Of a DNA stretch of 64,000 nt, positions 50,451 through 58,663 are shown in pieces. The notes below the pieces were generated by a model. That model did no database searches and was not told the DNA's origin. It saw only the letters and a list, made by a program, of their open reading frames with translations. How positions within the stretch are numbered: position 1 is the stretch's first letter; each line of letters begins with the position of its first letter. The stretch lies in NCBI GenBank assembly GCA_016791265.1, contig JAEUMY010000023.1:372001-436000 (forward strand), given 5' to 3'. Source of the stretch: Betaproteobacteria bacterium (GTDB lineage: Bacteria > Pseudomonadota > Gammaproteobacteria > Burkholderiales > Usitatibacteraceae). Position numbers and translations under genes: made by a program.

Positions 50451-50945
50451 GTGAAATCATTCCGTCTCGCACCAATGTCGCGCGACTTGTGGCGGCTGAG
50501 TGCATTTTTGTGGCTGCTGCCGCTCACCTTTCTGGTGCTCGCTCGTCTGGTCTCGGCGGTGTTCCTGTTGCCAGCGGGTTTGCTGTTGATGATCTATGCG
50601 CTGATCTGGTTTTGGTTTCGGCCTTCACGATTCGAGGTTGACGCCGCGAGTGTGATCGTAGCCTGGCCGTTGCGGACCGAGGCGATCACTCGGGAGCGCA
50701 TCCGATCCGCGCGGATCATGGATGCGGAAACGATGAAGTCCGAGCTGGGCCGCGCTTTTCGCATCGGTGCGGGCGGCCTCTGGGGCGGATTCGGGCTCTT
50801 GCACACGACGAATCGGGGCATGGTGCGCTTCTATATCTCGCGCACGGATTCGTTTGTCTGGCTTGAGCTGCGCGAGGGCCGGCACTGGCTCATCACGCCC
50901 GATGAACCGGAGTCCTTCCTGCGAGCAATGAACTTGCCGGGCTGA
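50451..50945 (+). CDS. Membrane protein with PH-like domain
   Basis: About 164 residues. Two helices (about residues 15-55) are followed by a soluble part resembling bacterial PH domains (SRFEVDAASVIVAWPLRTEAITRERI … GLLHTTNRGMVRFYISR … WLELREGRHWLITPDEPESFLRAM). Start is GTG 50451, three bases after a palindrome; ATG 50475 is equally possible. Function unknown. Confidence 0.72.
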   Translation: MKSFRLAPMSRDLWRLSAFLWLLPLTFLVLARLVSAVFLLPAGLLLMIYALIWFWFRPSRFEVDAASVIVAWPLRTEAITRERIRSARIMDAETMKSELGRAFRIGAGGLWGGFGLLHTTNRGMVRFYISRTDSFVWLELREGRHWLITPDEPESFLRAMNLPG

Positions 50946-50948
50946 GGA

Positions 50949-51839
50949 TCAGGACGCGCGCTTTGACTTGCGCTTTTTCGCCCACGCTTCCGCCATGTCC
51001 ACAAACGCCGCCGCGACCGGCACGAGGTCACTGCGATCACGCATGGCCAGCGCGATGCGGCGCTGGGCGCGCGGCTTCAGCGGGCGATAGGCCACGCCGG
51101 GATAGCTCTGCGGCAACGCGAGGCTGGCGGCGATGGATACCGCAAGTCCACGTTCGACCAATCCCAGAATGGAAATGAGTTGCGGCATGCGGTAGAGCAC
51201 GCGTGGGCGGGCGTGGTGACGCGCAAGCAGCGCTTCGATTTCTTCGCGGCTCCCGGCGCGGGTCATGATGAAGGGCTGGTTGTCCAGCGCTTCGACGGGC
51301 ACTTCCTTCAGCTTCGCCAGCGGATGACCCGCTGGGAGGATCGCCATGTATTCATCCTGCTCAATGGGCACGGTGTCGAAGCGGTCATCGGGCAGCACGA
51401 CAAAGCCCAGTTCCACGCGGCGGTCGATGATCCATTGCTCGATCACCTGATCTGCCGCCTCCTCGATCATCACTTCCACGCCTGGGTGGTGCTGGTGGAA
51501 GCGTTCGATCAGTTGCGGCAGCAGGCGCAGCGACGAGCTGGGGCCGAACGAGCCGACATGTAGCAGGCCGCTGGACAGGCCGCGCGAGGCGTTGGCCTCC
51601 TGCTCGATGGCCGCGGCCTGCGCCACCATGCCGCGCGCGTGGCGGATGATGCGGTCACCGGGCGGCGTCAACGTTACAGGTGAAACCCGTCTGTCCAGCA
51701 GCGCCACGTCCAGGCTTTTCTCCAGCGCGCTGATGGCGTGGCTGGCGGCGGACTGGCTGATGCCGAGCTTCACGGCGGCCGCAGTGAAACTGCCAGTCTC
51801 GGCGACGGCGATGAGGATTTCCAGTTGGGCCAGGGTCAT
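50949..51839 (-). CDS. LysR-family transcriptional regulator
   Basis: A 296-residue LysR regulator: winged helix at residues 1-60 (LEILIAVAETGSFTAAAVKLGISQSAASHAISALEK in two parts) and a substrate-binding domain from about 88. It ends with a basic tail. It convergently faces the PH-domain gene; the nearest divergent gene is the DUF1127 gene, a possible but unproven target. Start at ATG 51839; an upstream ATG at 51851 is possible. Confidence 0.87.
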   Translation of the reverse strand: MTLAQLEILIAVAETGSFTAAAVKLGISQSAASHAISALEKSLDVALLDRRVSPVTLTPPGDRIIRHARGMVAQAAAIEQEANASRGLSSGLLHVGSFGPSSSLRLLPQLIERFHQHHPGVEVMIEEAADQVIEQWIIDRRVELGFVVLPDDRFDTVPIEQDEYMAILPAGHPLAKLKEVPVEALDNQPFIMTRAGSREEIEALLARHHARPRVLYRMPQLISILGLVERGLAVSIAASLALPQSYPGVAYRPLKPRAQRRIALAMRDRSDLVPVAAAFVDMAEAWAKKRKSKRAS

Positions 51840-51997
51840 TAGATGCCACACTTACGGCTGCGACAGGGCGCATTGAAGCATGAGTATTCACTCATTTGAT
51901 CATGAGTTTACATGAGTATTATTGTTGCGGCCATGCATGCTCCCCCGAGCGCCCTGGGAGGTCCCAGGGCCGGTGTGGTGGCACCCCGAGACACGCC

Positions 51998-52246
51998 ATG
52001 AACGCAACCCTGAAAATCCATTCCGCAGCGAGCGCCGCCCAATCCGTCCAGCTAGTGCTGAGCCACGTGTTGGATCGCATCTTCACACTGACCGAGCGAG
52101 TGGGCCGAGCCGTGCGTGAGGAAATCGAGGCCGAGCGCGCCATCCACGATCTCGCCTCGCTGAGCGAGCGCCAGCTACGCGACATCGGTCTGATGCGGAG
52201 CGACATCGAAGCCGCGGTGCGTGGGCTGAATCACTTCAGCCGCTGA
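51998..52246 (+). CDS. DUF1127 small protein
   Basis: An 82-residue protein with the DUF1127 motif SLSERQLRDIGLMRSDI at residues about 55-71. These short Arg-containing proteins occur widely in proteobacteria and have been linked to small-RNA turnover and phosphate/stress responses in alphaproteobacteria. Start ATG 51998; upstream in-frame starts encode an unlikely Cys/Pro-rich extension. Confidence 0.82.
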   Translation: MNATLKIHSAASAAQSVQLVLSHVLDRIFTLTERVGRAVREEIEAERAIHDLASLSERQLRDIGLMRSDIEAAVRGLNHFSR

Positions 52247-52395
52247 GTCGGCACGTCTTCGCTCGTCGGGCCAGCGCTGGGGCCACGAACCGGCCCGCGC
52301 ATCGTCATGACAGATGTTCGGGCCATGGGGAAGGACGTGCAGGCCGAACCGCGCCCTATGCCTGCGTGATGGGCGTCTGGGCGGAGACCACTTCC

Positions 52396-52409
52396 TTGAC
52401 GCACCTTAA
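52396..52409 (+). promoter_or_regulatory. FNR/DNR-like box upstream of hemerythrin gene
   Basis: TTGAC-GCAC-CTTAA lies 36 bp before the hemerythrin ATG. It shares 11 of 14 bases, all differences being transitions, with TTGAT-GTGC-CTTAA in the ctaA/oxidase divergent region. The form TTGAY-N4-xTTAA/xTCAA resembles CRP/FNR-family NO or oxygen regulator sites. Confidence 0.5.
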
Positions 52410-52444
52410 GGTCGACCCCACGCCAGCCGGCTTATGGTTCGAAC

Positions 52445-52999
52445 ATGAGCCTCCCGGAATTTCCTGTTGGGTTCGATCAGCCCATTCTTGTTCTCGCAGC
52501 TTGCCATCGAAGCATCGAAGAGCACATCAAGGCCCTGAACCGCCTCCAGAAGAGCCTGGTCCGCCGTGGCCTGGGTGAGGAGGTCCGCGCCGCCGTCCGC
52601 GGGATCATCAAGTTCTTCCTTGAAGTCGTGCCCATCCATCATGCGGACGAGGAGCTGGAGCTGTTCCCGCGCATGCTGCGTGCGGCGGAAGCGATGTCAG
52701 ACCGCGCCAGTGCGTTTGACCTCTCCTCCCACCTCATGGTGGAGCATCGTGACATCGAAGAGGTGTGGGAACGCGTTCACCAGAACTTGCTGGACCTGCT
52801 GAGCGGCGAAGCGAATGACTTGGACATGCCGCTCTGCCGCGAGTTTTCACGCAGGTACTGCGATCACATCCGCCGCGAGGAGGAATTGCTTTTTCCTCTT
52901 GCGGCAAGACTGCTCAGCGACTCGGACTGGCGGTCTCTCGGCACCGCGATGGCGTTGCGGCGCGGTTTGCCCGCCCCATCATTTCCGCACGCCGCCTGA
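52445..52999 (+). CDS. Hemerythrin HHE-domain protein
   Basis: A 184-residue four-helix protein with diiron ligand candidates H21, H64/H65 and E69 (IHHADEE), H100 and E104 (VEHRDIEE), and H140 with E144 (DHIRREEE). Hemerythrins bind oxygen or NO and often accompany denitrification or NO-detoxifying genes. It lies directly beside the ctaA/oxidase cluster and shares an FNR-like box with it. AT/GC look and lack of palindromes match that cluster. Confidence 0.85.
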   Translation: MSLPEFPVGFDQPILVLAACHRSIEEHIKALNRLQKSLVRRGLGEEVRAAVRGIIKFFLEVVPIHHADEELELFPRMLRAAEAMSDRASAFDLSSHLMVEHRDIEEVWERVHQNLLDLLSGEANDLDMPLCREFSRRYCDHIRREEELLFPLAARLLSDSDWRSLGTAMALRRGLPAPSFPHAA

Positions 53000-53075
53000 G
53001 CGCGATACGCCGCGACGCGCTTTGATGCAGCGGCTGGCACTGCCGCGAGGGGTGGCCTCCGGCGTCCCGCACTGA

Positions 53076-54143
53076 TCAGCGGAGTCGATGCGCCAAGGTC
53101 AACGCCATGCAGAAGAGCGCCATGGCACCTCCCTGGTGAGCCACACCCAGCGGAACCGGCACGACATGTATCAGCGTGGCCACACCGAGCGCGAATTGCA
53201 TCGCCAATGCCGCCAGAAGCCCGATCACGCAGAGGCTTGTGGTGCGCGAAAGGCCCGCGCGCCAGGTTCGCCAACACAGCAGCGGGATCAGCAAGACGAG
53301 CAGCCAAGCGATCATGCGGTGATTGAACTGGATCGTGGTCATGTTCCAGATGAAATTGCTGGTCCATGGATCCAGAATCAGCAGATCCGGCGGAATGACA
53401 TGCCCGTGCATCAGGGGAAATGTGTTGTAAGCGTATCCGGCTCGCAGTCCCGCGACCATGCCTCCACTCAGCACCATCAGGAACACGATGGCCACGACCC
53501 ATCGAGAGAATCGCCGAAGCCCCTTCGGGACAGTGCGCGGTTCCGGCTTGGTCAGCAGCGAGAGTGCCAGCCACCATTGGGCGGCGAAGATGACAAAGGC
53601 CAGGCCCAGGTGTGCGGTCAGCCGGAGATGGCTCACCCGGGGTTCGTTCACCAGCCCGCTCTGCACCATGTACCAGCCCATGCCGCCTTGTAGAGCGCCC
53701 AACAGGAAGATCCCGCCCAGTTTCCAGCGAAGCTCAGGCGAAAGACGTCCGCGCGCCAGAAACCAGAGGAATGGCACCAAGAACACCACCCCGATGAGCC
53801 GCCCCAGAAGCCGATGGAAGTATTCCCACCAGAAGATTCCCTTGAACCCATCCAACGTCATGTCGAAATTCTTGAGCTTGAACTCCGGGGTCTGCTGGTA
53901 CTTGGCAAACGTTTCAATCCATGCGGCCTCGCTAAGCGGCGGGATGGCGCCCACCAAGGGCTTCCACTCCACGATCGACAGACCGGAGTTCGTCAGTCGT
54001 GTGGCGCCACCGACCACGACCATCGCAAACAGAAGCACACAACAGGCAACCAGCCACCAGCCGATCGCGCGATCACTGGAAGCGGCTGGTGCATTGATCG
54101 GGCGAGCTGATGGGTCACTCAGCGTCATCGGGAGGGTGGACAT
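53076..54143 (-). CDS. ctaA: Heme A synthase (CtaA/COX15 type)
   Basis: A 355-residue protein with eight hydrophobic helices. GGATRLTNSGLSIVEWKPLVGAIPP is the COX15-type signature (given in parts in the sequence after helix 1), followed by EYFHRLLGRLIG, LTAHLGLAFV, QFNHRMIAWLL and LGVAHQGGAM, providing the four heme-ligand histidines. It oxidises heme O to heme A, implying that at least one oxidase made here uses heme A. It is divergent from the oxidase operon across 195 bp. Confidence 0.9.
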   Translation of the reverse strand: MSTLPMTLSDPSARPINAPAASSDRAIGWWLVACCVLLFAMVVVGGATRLTNSGLSIVEWKPLVGAIPPLSEAAWIETFAKYQQTPEFKLKNFDMTLDGFKGIFWWEYFHRLLGRLIGVVFLVPFLWFLARGRLSPELRWKLGGIFLLGALQGGMGWYMVQSGLVNEPRVSHLRLTAHLGLAFVIFAAQWWLALSLLTKPEPRTVPKGLRRFSRWVVAIVFLMVLSGGMVAGLRAGYAYNTFPLMHGHVIPPDLLILDPWTSNFIWNMTTIQFNHRMIAWLLVLLIPLLCWRTWRAGLSRTTSLCVIGLLAALAMQFALGVATLIHVVPVPLGVAHQGGAMALFCMALTLAHRLR

Positions 54144-54226
54144 GGCAGTTGCCTTGTTGAAGATGGGGTCGATCGTGTGCTGTTGCGCGAGTGAAAACAG
54201 TAGATCACAGCGCAGTTTTGGATTTC

Positions 54227-54240
54227 TTAAGGCACATCAA
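54227..54240 (-). promoter_or_regulatory. FNR/DNR-like box in ctaA / oxidase divergent region
   Basis: Read on the minus strand, TTGAT-GTGC-CTTAA. It lies 84 bp before ctaA and 98 bp before the 56-residue reading frame, so it could serve either promoter. It matches the site before the hemerythrin gene at 11 of 14 positions. Confidence 0.5.
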
Positions 54241-54338
54241 GTAAACCCGGTCCGGCGACGCCTAGAGTTCCCGACACCGGCAGTCAGCATTGTCCCGATG
54301 ACTCTTCCACCACAGAACCTGCCGAACTGGAGACCGCC

Positions 54339-54509
54339 ATGTCAGCACCCCACACACCTCAAGAAGACGATCCGGATGAGCCGATCCCATTCATGCAACA
54401 GCTCCTGGACAACCCTTTCCTGCTGCTGTTTCTGGGCGTCATGGTGCCCATGGTCGTCTATACCCTCTGGGGTGTGATCGACATCCTGAGCGTTCCTCTT
54501 GCGCGCTAG
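54339..54509 (+). CDS. 56-residue single-helix protein, probable oxidase small subunit
   Basis: ATG 54339 to TAG 54509 encodes an acidic N-terminal stretch (PQEDDPDEPIP) and one hydrophobic helix (FLLLFLGVMVPMVVYTLWGVI). GGAG lies six bases upstream. It precedes the CuA subunit gene by 46 bp on the same strand. Its size and place recall subunit IIa of ba3-type oxidases and other tiny heme-copper oxidase subunits. Not previously named to my knowledge. Confidence 0.75.
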   Translation: MSAPHTPQEDDPDEPIPFMQQLLDNPFLLLFLGVMVPMVVYTLWGVIDILSVPLAR

Positions 54510-54555
54510 CCAGATCAAGCGCTCCCCTAGCCCAAACTCTCCTTAGGAGACTGCA

Positions 54556-55095
54556 ATGAGTGCCATTCATCCCCCGTCAGAGCGGGTCTGGTGGAAGCAT
54601 CCCCTTGACCGCGTCGAGGGTACCTGGATTCTGATTTCGTTCATTTGGTGCCTTGTCATGTTCGGCATGATGGTGGGCTGGCACATCTGGGGAAAACAGA
54701 ATCTCTCCACGGAGACGTACAAGACCACGCCGGAGAAGTTCTCCGCCAAAACGCAGGCCATGGTCGACAAGTACACCGTACGCACGGAGACCGCCGACAA
54801 GATTCCGGTTGTCGCCCCCCCCGCGGGAAGTGATGTCTATCTCATCGCGAGGCTCTGGAGCTTCTGGCCGATTCTTGAGCTGGAGAAGGGCAAGACCTAT
54901 CGGTTGCATCTGACTTCAATGGACTACAACCACGGATTCTCGCTGCAACCCGCGAACATCAATGTGCAAGTGGTGCCGGGCTATGAACACGTGCTCAAGA
55001 TCACGCCTAATCAAGCAGGCACGTATTCGGTCGTGTGCAATGAATTCTGCGGCATCAACCATCACGCGATGGTCAGCCGCATTTACGTGAAATAG
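54556..55095 (+). CDS. CuA-containing oxidase subunit II (B-family/NorS-like)
   Basis: A 179-residue protein with one N-terminal helix (about 24-45) and a cupredoxin domain, the layout of ba3-type subunit II rather than two-helix aa3 subunit II. The binuclear CuA motif is complete: C161, E163, C165, H169 and M172 in VVCNEFCGINHHAM, with the upstream His in MDYNHGFSL. It accepts electrons from cytochrome c or another carrier and passes them to the heme-copper subunit encoded 9 bp downstream. AGGAG precedes the ATG. Confidence 0.9.
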   Translation: MSAIHPPSERVWWKHPLDRVEGTWILISFIWCLVMFGMMVGWHIWGKQNLSTETYKTTPEKFSAKTQAMVDKYTVRTETADKIPVVAPPAGSDVYLIARLWSFWPILELEKGKTYRLHLTSMDYNHGFSLQPANINVQVVPGYEHVLKITPNQAGTYSVVCNEFCGINHHAMVSRIYVK

Positions 55096-55104
55096 GGGGC
55101 CGCA

Positions 55105-56802
55105 ATGAGCGCTACGACCTACCGTACCTGCCCGCGGTCCGGCCTGCAATTCGAGGCCAGTGCGGAAAAACTCATGATCATCAATGCCGTGACGGCGGTG
55201 GTCGCTCTGCTGGTGGGCGGCATTCTCGCCATCGGCGTTGTGCTGACCCGCTGGCCGGCGGTTCACTGGCTGGATGCCGATACCTTCTACATGGTGTTGA
55301 CGGCCCACGGCATCGACATGCTGATCTTCTGGATCATCTTCTTTGAAGTCGCCGTGCTGTACTTCTGCTCATCCACGCTGCTGCGCTGTCGATTGGCGAC
55401 CCCGAAGCTTGCGTGGGCGGCCTATGTGCTCATGCTCGTTGGCGCGGTGATGAACAACGTCGCCGTGTTCCAGGGCGGTTCGAGCGTGATGATGACGTCC
55501 TACGTGCCAATGATGGCTTCATCCTGGTTCTATCTCGGGCTGATCCTCTTCGCCGTCGGTGCCTTGATCGCCTGCTTCATTTTTTTCGGCACGCTGGTGA
55601 TCGCCAAGCGCGACAAGACGTATCAGGGGTCGGTGCCGTTGGTGACATTTGGCGCCATCACGGCCGCCATCATCGCGGTGTTCACCATCACCTCGGGCGC
55701 AATCATCCTGATTCCCACCTGGCTCATGTCGCTGGGTGTTGTGCAATCCGTTGATGCGCTGGTGTATCGAACCATCTGGTGGGCCTTCGGTCATTCATCG
55801 CAACAGATCAACGTGGCCGCCCACATTTCAATCTGGTACGCAGTCGCTGCCATCGCCTTCGGTGCAAAGCCGATGTCCGAACGCGTGAGCCGCATGGCAT
55901 TCCTGCTCTACATCCTGTTTCTGCAGCTCGCCAGCGCGCACCATCTGTTGGCGGATCCCGGGGTCTCGACCGCATGGAAGGTGGTCAACACCAGCTACTT
56001 CATGTACTTCGCCGTGCTGGCTTCGATGATTCACGGCCTGACGATTCCCGGCGCCATCGAAGTTGCACAGCGTGCGAAGGGATACAACAACGGTCTGTTC
56101 GAGTGGTTGAGAAAGGCGCCTTGGGGCAATCCGGTTTTCTCCGGCATGTTCATCGCGCTGATCGGATTCGGCTTCCTCGGCGGCATCTCGGGCGTGATGA
56201 TGGGCACCGAACAGCTCAACATGATCATTCACAACACGATCTACGTTCCCGGGCACTTCCATGCAACGGTGGTGGTCGGCACCACGCTTTCCTTCATGGC
56301 GCTGACTTACTTTCTCATCCCGGTTCTGTTCCGCCGCGAGATGATCGCACCCACCCTGGCGAAATGGCAGCCGTATCTGTTCGGCTTCTCCATGTACTTC
56401 TTCTGTCTGGTCATGATGGGCGCGGGAACACTCGGTGTGTCACGCAGGCACTGGGACATGGCCTTCAGCGGGGCCGCGATGGCCTACGAGTGGCCGGGCG
56501 CTGCCTACTTGATGATGGGCCTGGTAGGCATGTCTGGCGTGGCCGCGATTGCGGGCGGCGCGATCTACATCTATGTGACCGTGGGTTCGCTGTTGTGGGG
56601 CAAGAAGCTGGATCAAGGCGCGGTGAGCGAAAAGTTCACGCCGATCCCGCCCACCGCACCGACTGTCGTGGCGCAGTCGTATGGCTCGGCTGGGTTCACG
56701 GCGCCTGGCACCTTTGCGCTGGCGATGGTGTTCCTGGTCGCCTTCGTCCTCTACTACTTTGTCAACTGGAAGTACCTGTCCACACTCTGGGGCCTGGCCT
56801 GA
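55105..56802 (+). CDS. Heme-copper oxidase subunit I lacking helix-VI Tyr (NorY/sNOR-like)
   Basis: A 565-residue, about 13-helix protein. All six metal-ligand histidines are seen: H68 (TAHGIDM) and H386 for the low-spin heme, H384 for the high-spin heme (VPGHFHAT), and H230, H279 and H280 for CuB (FGHSSQQ; SAHHLLADPG). In oxygen-reducing A/B families H230 is followed by P-x-V-Y, whose Tyr cross-links to it; here SSQQ follows and the Tyr position is Gln234. This loss is typical of NO-reducing relatives. Overall sequence is closest to B-family/sNOR enzymes by eye. Neighbouring CtaA/CtaB suggest heme O or A. An alternative is an unusual oxygen reductase. Confidence 0.85.
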   Translation: MSATTYRTCPRSGLQFEASAEKLMIINAVTAVVALLVGGILAIGVVLTRWPAVHWLDADTFYMVLTAHGIDMLIFWIIFFEVAVLYFCSSTLLRCRLATPKLAWAAYVLMLVGAVMNNVAVFQGGSSVMMTSYVPMMASSWFYLGLILFAVGALIACFIFFGTLVIAKRDKTYQGSVPLVTFGAITAAIIAVFTITSGAIILIPTWLMSLGVVQSVDALVYRTIWWAFGHSSQQINVAAHISIWYAVAAIAFGAKPMSERVSRMAFLLYILFLQLASAHHLLADPGVSTAWKVVNTSYFMYFAVLASMIHGLTIPGAIEVAQRAKGYNNGLFEWLRKAPWGNPVFSGMFIALIGFGFLGGISGVMMGTEQLNMIIHNTIYVPGHFHATVVVGTTLSFMALTYFLIPVLFRREMIAPTLAKWQPYLFGFSMYFFCLVMMGAGTLGVSRRHWDMAFSGAAMAYEWPGAAYLMMGLVGMSGVAAIAGGAIYIYVTVGSLLWGKKLDQGAVSEKFTPIPPTAPTVVAQSYGSAGFTAPGTFALAMVFLVAFVLYYFVNWKYLSTLWGLA

Positions 56803-56830
56803 ACGATTCCGTTTGCGGAGCTTGATCAAC

Positions 56831-57736
56831 ATGAACACGATAGCCCACTCGTCTTCGGGCACGCCTCCCAACCCTCGCGCAAGCGCCCGCGAGATCGTGT
56901 CGTTGTTCAAGCTCCGCATCGGATTCATCATCATGTTGACCGCCCTGGTGGGGGCGGCCTTTGTGCCGGACGTCGGACCCGGTGTGAGTGGCACGCTGAT
57001 GCTGGCGTTGGCCGTGTTGCTTTCCTCCGCCGCTGCGGGCGGCTTCAATCAGTTCTATGAGCGGGAGGGTGATGCACGCATGGCGCGCACGCGCGGACGG
57101 CCGTTTGTGACCGGTTCCATCCCTGCGACGCGCTCGTGGCTGTTTGTGTTCGGGATCATGATGGCGCTTTCGTTCGCGCTCGCCACTTGGGCGGCAAATG
57201 TGCATGCCGCCATCTATACGCTTTTGGGTGGTCTGTTCTATGGCGTTGTCTACACGGTCTGGCTGAAGCGGCGGAGCGCGTGGAACATTGTTGTTGGCGG
57301 CGCTTCGGGCAGCTTTGCGGTGCTGGCCGGTGCGGCGGCTGTCGACCCGGCCATCGGGCCCTTGGGCTGGACTCTGGCGGCGGGCCTGTTTCTCTGGACG
57401 CCGCCGCATTTCTGGAGTCTGGCGATTGCCAACAGGGATGACTATGAAGCGGCGGGCATTCCGATGTTGCCGGTCGTCATCGGCATTCCCAGGGCTGCAA
57501 CAGTCGTTTTCTGGAGCACTGTGGCGCTTGTCGCAGTCTCGCTCCTGCCCGTCGCATTGGGCGCGGGCTGGGTCTACGCCGTGGGTGCATCGGTGGGCGG
57601 TGCGTTCTTTCTGTTCAGGTCATGGCAGCTGGCCCATGAGCAGACCCGCAAGCGCGCGATGGCCGCCTTCTTCGCCTCACTTGTTCAACTGATACTGCTC
57701 CTCGCCGCTGCTGCGCTGGATCCCCTGTTTCGCTGA
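56831..57736 (+). CDS. ctaB: Heme O synthase (protoheme IX farnesyltransferase)
   Basis: A 301-residue UbiA-superfamily prenyltransferase. The first prenyl-diphosphate motif is FNQFYEREGDARMARTRGRPF, where the first Asp of the usual N-x3-D-x3-D is Glu; the second is ANRDDYEAAGIPMLPVV. LWTPPHFWSLAI is the conserved heme O synthase helix. It farnesylates heme B to heme O for the oxidase and for CtaA. ATG 56831 follows the subunit I stop by 28 bp. Confidence 0.9.
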   Translation: MNTIAHSSSGTPPNPRASAREIVSLFKLRIGFIIMLTALVGAAFVPDVGPGVSGTLMLALAVLLSSAAAGGFNQFYEREGDARMARTRGRPFVTGSIPATRSWLFVFGIMMALSFALATWAANVHAAIYTLLGGLFYGVVYTVWLKRRSAWNIVVGGASGSFAVLAGAAAVDPAIGPLGWTLAAGLFLWTPPHFWSLAIANRDDYEAAGIPMLPVVIGIPRAATVVFWSTVALVAVSLLPVALGAGWVYAVGASVGGAFFLFRSWQLAHEQTRKRAMAAFFASLVQLILLLAAAALDPLFR

Positions 57737-57745
57737 GGCGAGGCG

Positions 57746-58663
57746 ATGAGGCATCAGCCAACGCAACGGGTCTCATCCGCGTCGCGTCCTGCGCGAGTGG
57801 TTCGCGTCTGCCCGGTCATGGCCTGGCTCAGCGGCCTGCTGGTCGCTGCGGGACTTTCCGGGTCGGCGGTGTTTGCCCAGGAATCCCTGGTGGAGCCCGG
57901 TCCGGTGCTTGACGCGAAAGAGGCGCTCACCGCCAGTCAGGCGGTCATCGGCAAGTCCATTGGCGATTTCACACTACTTGATCGTGAGGGCCGGCCGGTG
58001 CGGCTCGCGGACTACCGTGGCAAGCCCCTCTTGGTGAGCTTCATCTACACGGCTTGCTTTCACGTGTGTCCAACAACGACGAAAGCGCTGCAATCCGCGG
58101 TGCGGAACGGGCGCGAGTACTTCGGCACGGATCAATACAACGTCGTAAGCATCGGATTCAATCAACCGCACGACTCGCCGCAAGCACTGAAGTCCTTCGC
58201 GCTGCAGCACGGCATCGATCAGGCGAACTGGGAGTTCCTGAGTCCGCATCCCTCGATCGTCGAGTCGCTCACGCAGACGTTCGGGTTCCGTTACACGATG
58301 ACACCCGCTGGCTTTGACCATCTGCTGCAGGTGACGCTGGTGGACGGCAATGGCCGCATCTATCGACAGATCTATGGCGAGGATCTCACGGCCGCTTCGC
58401 TTGGGGAGCCGTTGAAGGACCTCATGCGGGACGCCCCGATTCACGAGATGCTGAAACTTGATGACCTGGTGCAGCGCGTGAAGATCCTTTGCACGGTCTA
58501 CGATCCGAAGACCGGTCGCTACCGGGTTCGCTTCGACATGGCACTCCAGATCGCGGGCGGGGTGACTTTTGCCATCGTCATGCTCTGGTTTCTGGGGGGG
58601 GAGTGGTGGCGGTCCCGGCGCCGGAAGACGACGCCTGTAGCCGGTGGCGCCGTGGACGCATGA
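57746..58663 (+). CDS. SCO1/SenC copper chaperone
   Basis: A 305-residue thioredoxin-fold protein. Copper ligands are the CxxxC of YTACFHVCPTTT and a later His in AGFDHLLQ. It has an N-terminal signal/anchor (…SGSAVFAQ) and, unusually for SCO, a C-terminal membrane helix (about 265-285) before a basic tail. It should load the CuA site of the adjacent subunit II. SenC genes also accompany norSY loci in ammonia oxidisers. Its stop overlaps the next ATG. Confidence 0.88.
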   Translation: MRHQPTQRVSSASRPARVVRVCPVMAWLSGLLVAAGLSGSAVFAQESLVEPGPVLDAKEALTASQAVIGKSIGDFTLLDREGRPVRLADYRGKPLLVSFIYTACFHVCPTTTKALQSAVRNGREYFGTDQYNVVSIGFNQPHDSPQALKSFALQHGIDQANWEFLSPHPSIVESLTQTFGFRYTMTPAGFDHLLQVTLVDGNGRIYRQIYGEDLTAASLGEPLKDLMRDAPIHEMLKLDDLVQRVKILCTVYDPKTGRYRVRFDMALQIAGGVTFAIVMLWFLGGEWWRSRRRKTTPVAGGAVDA

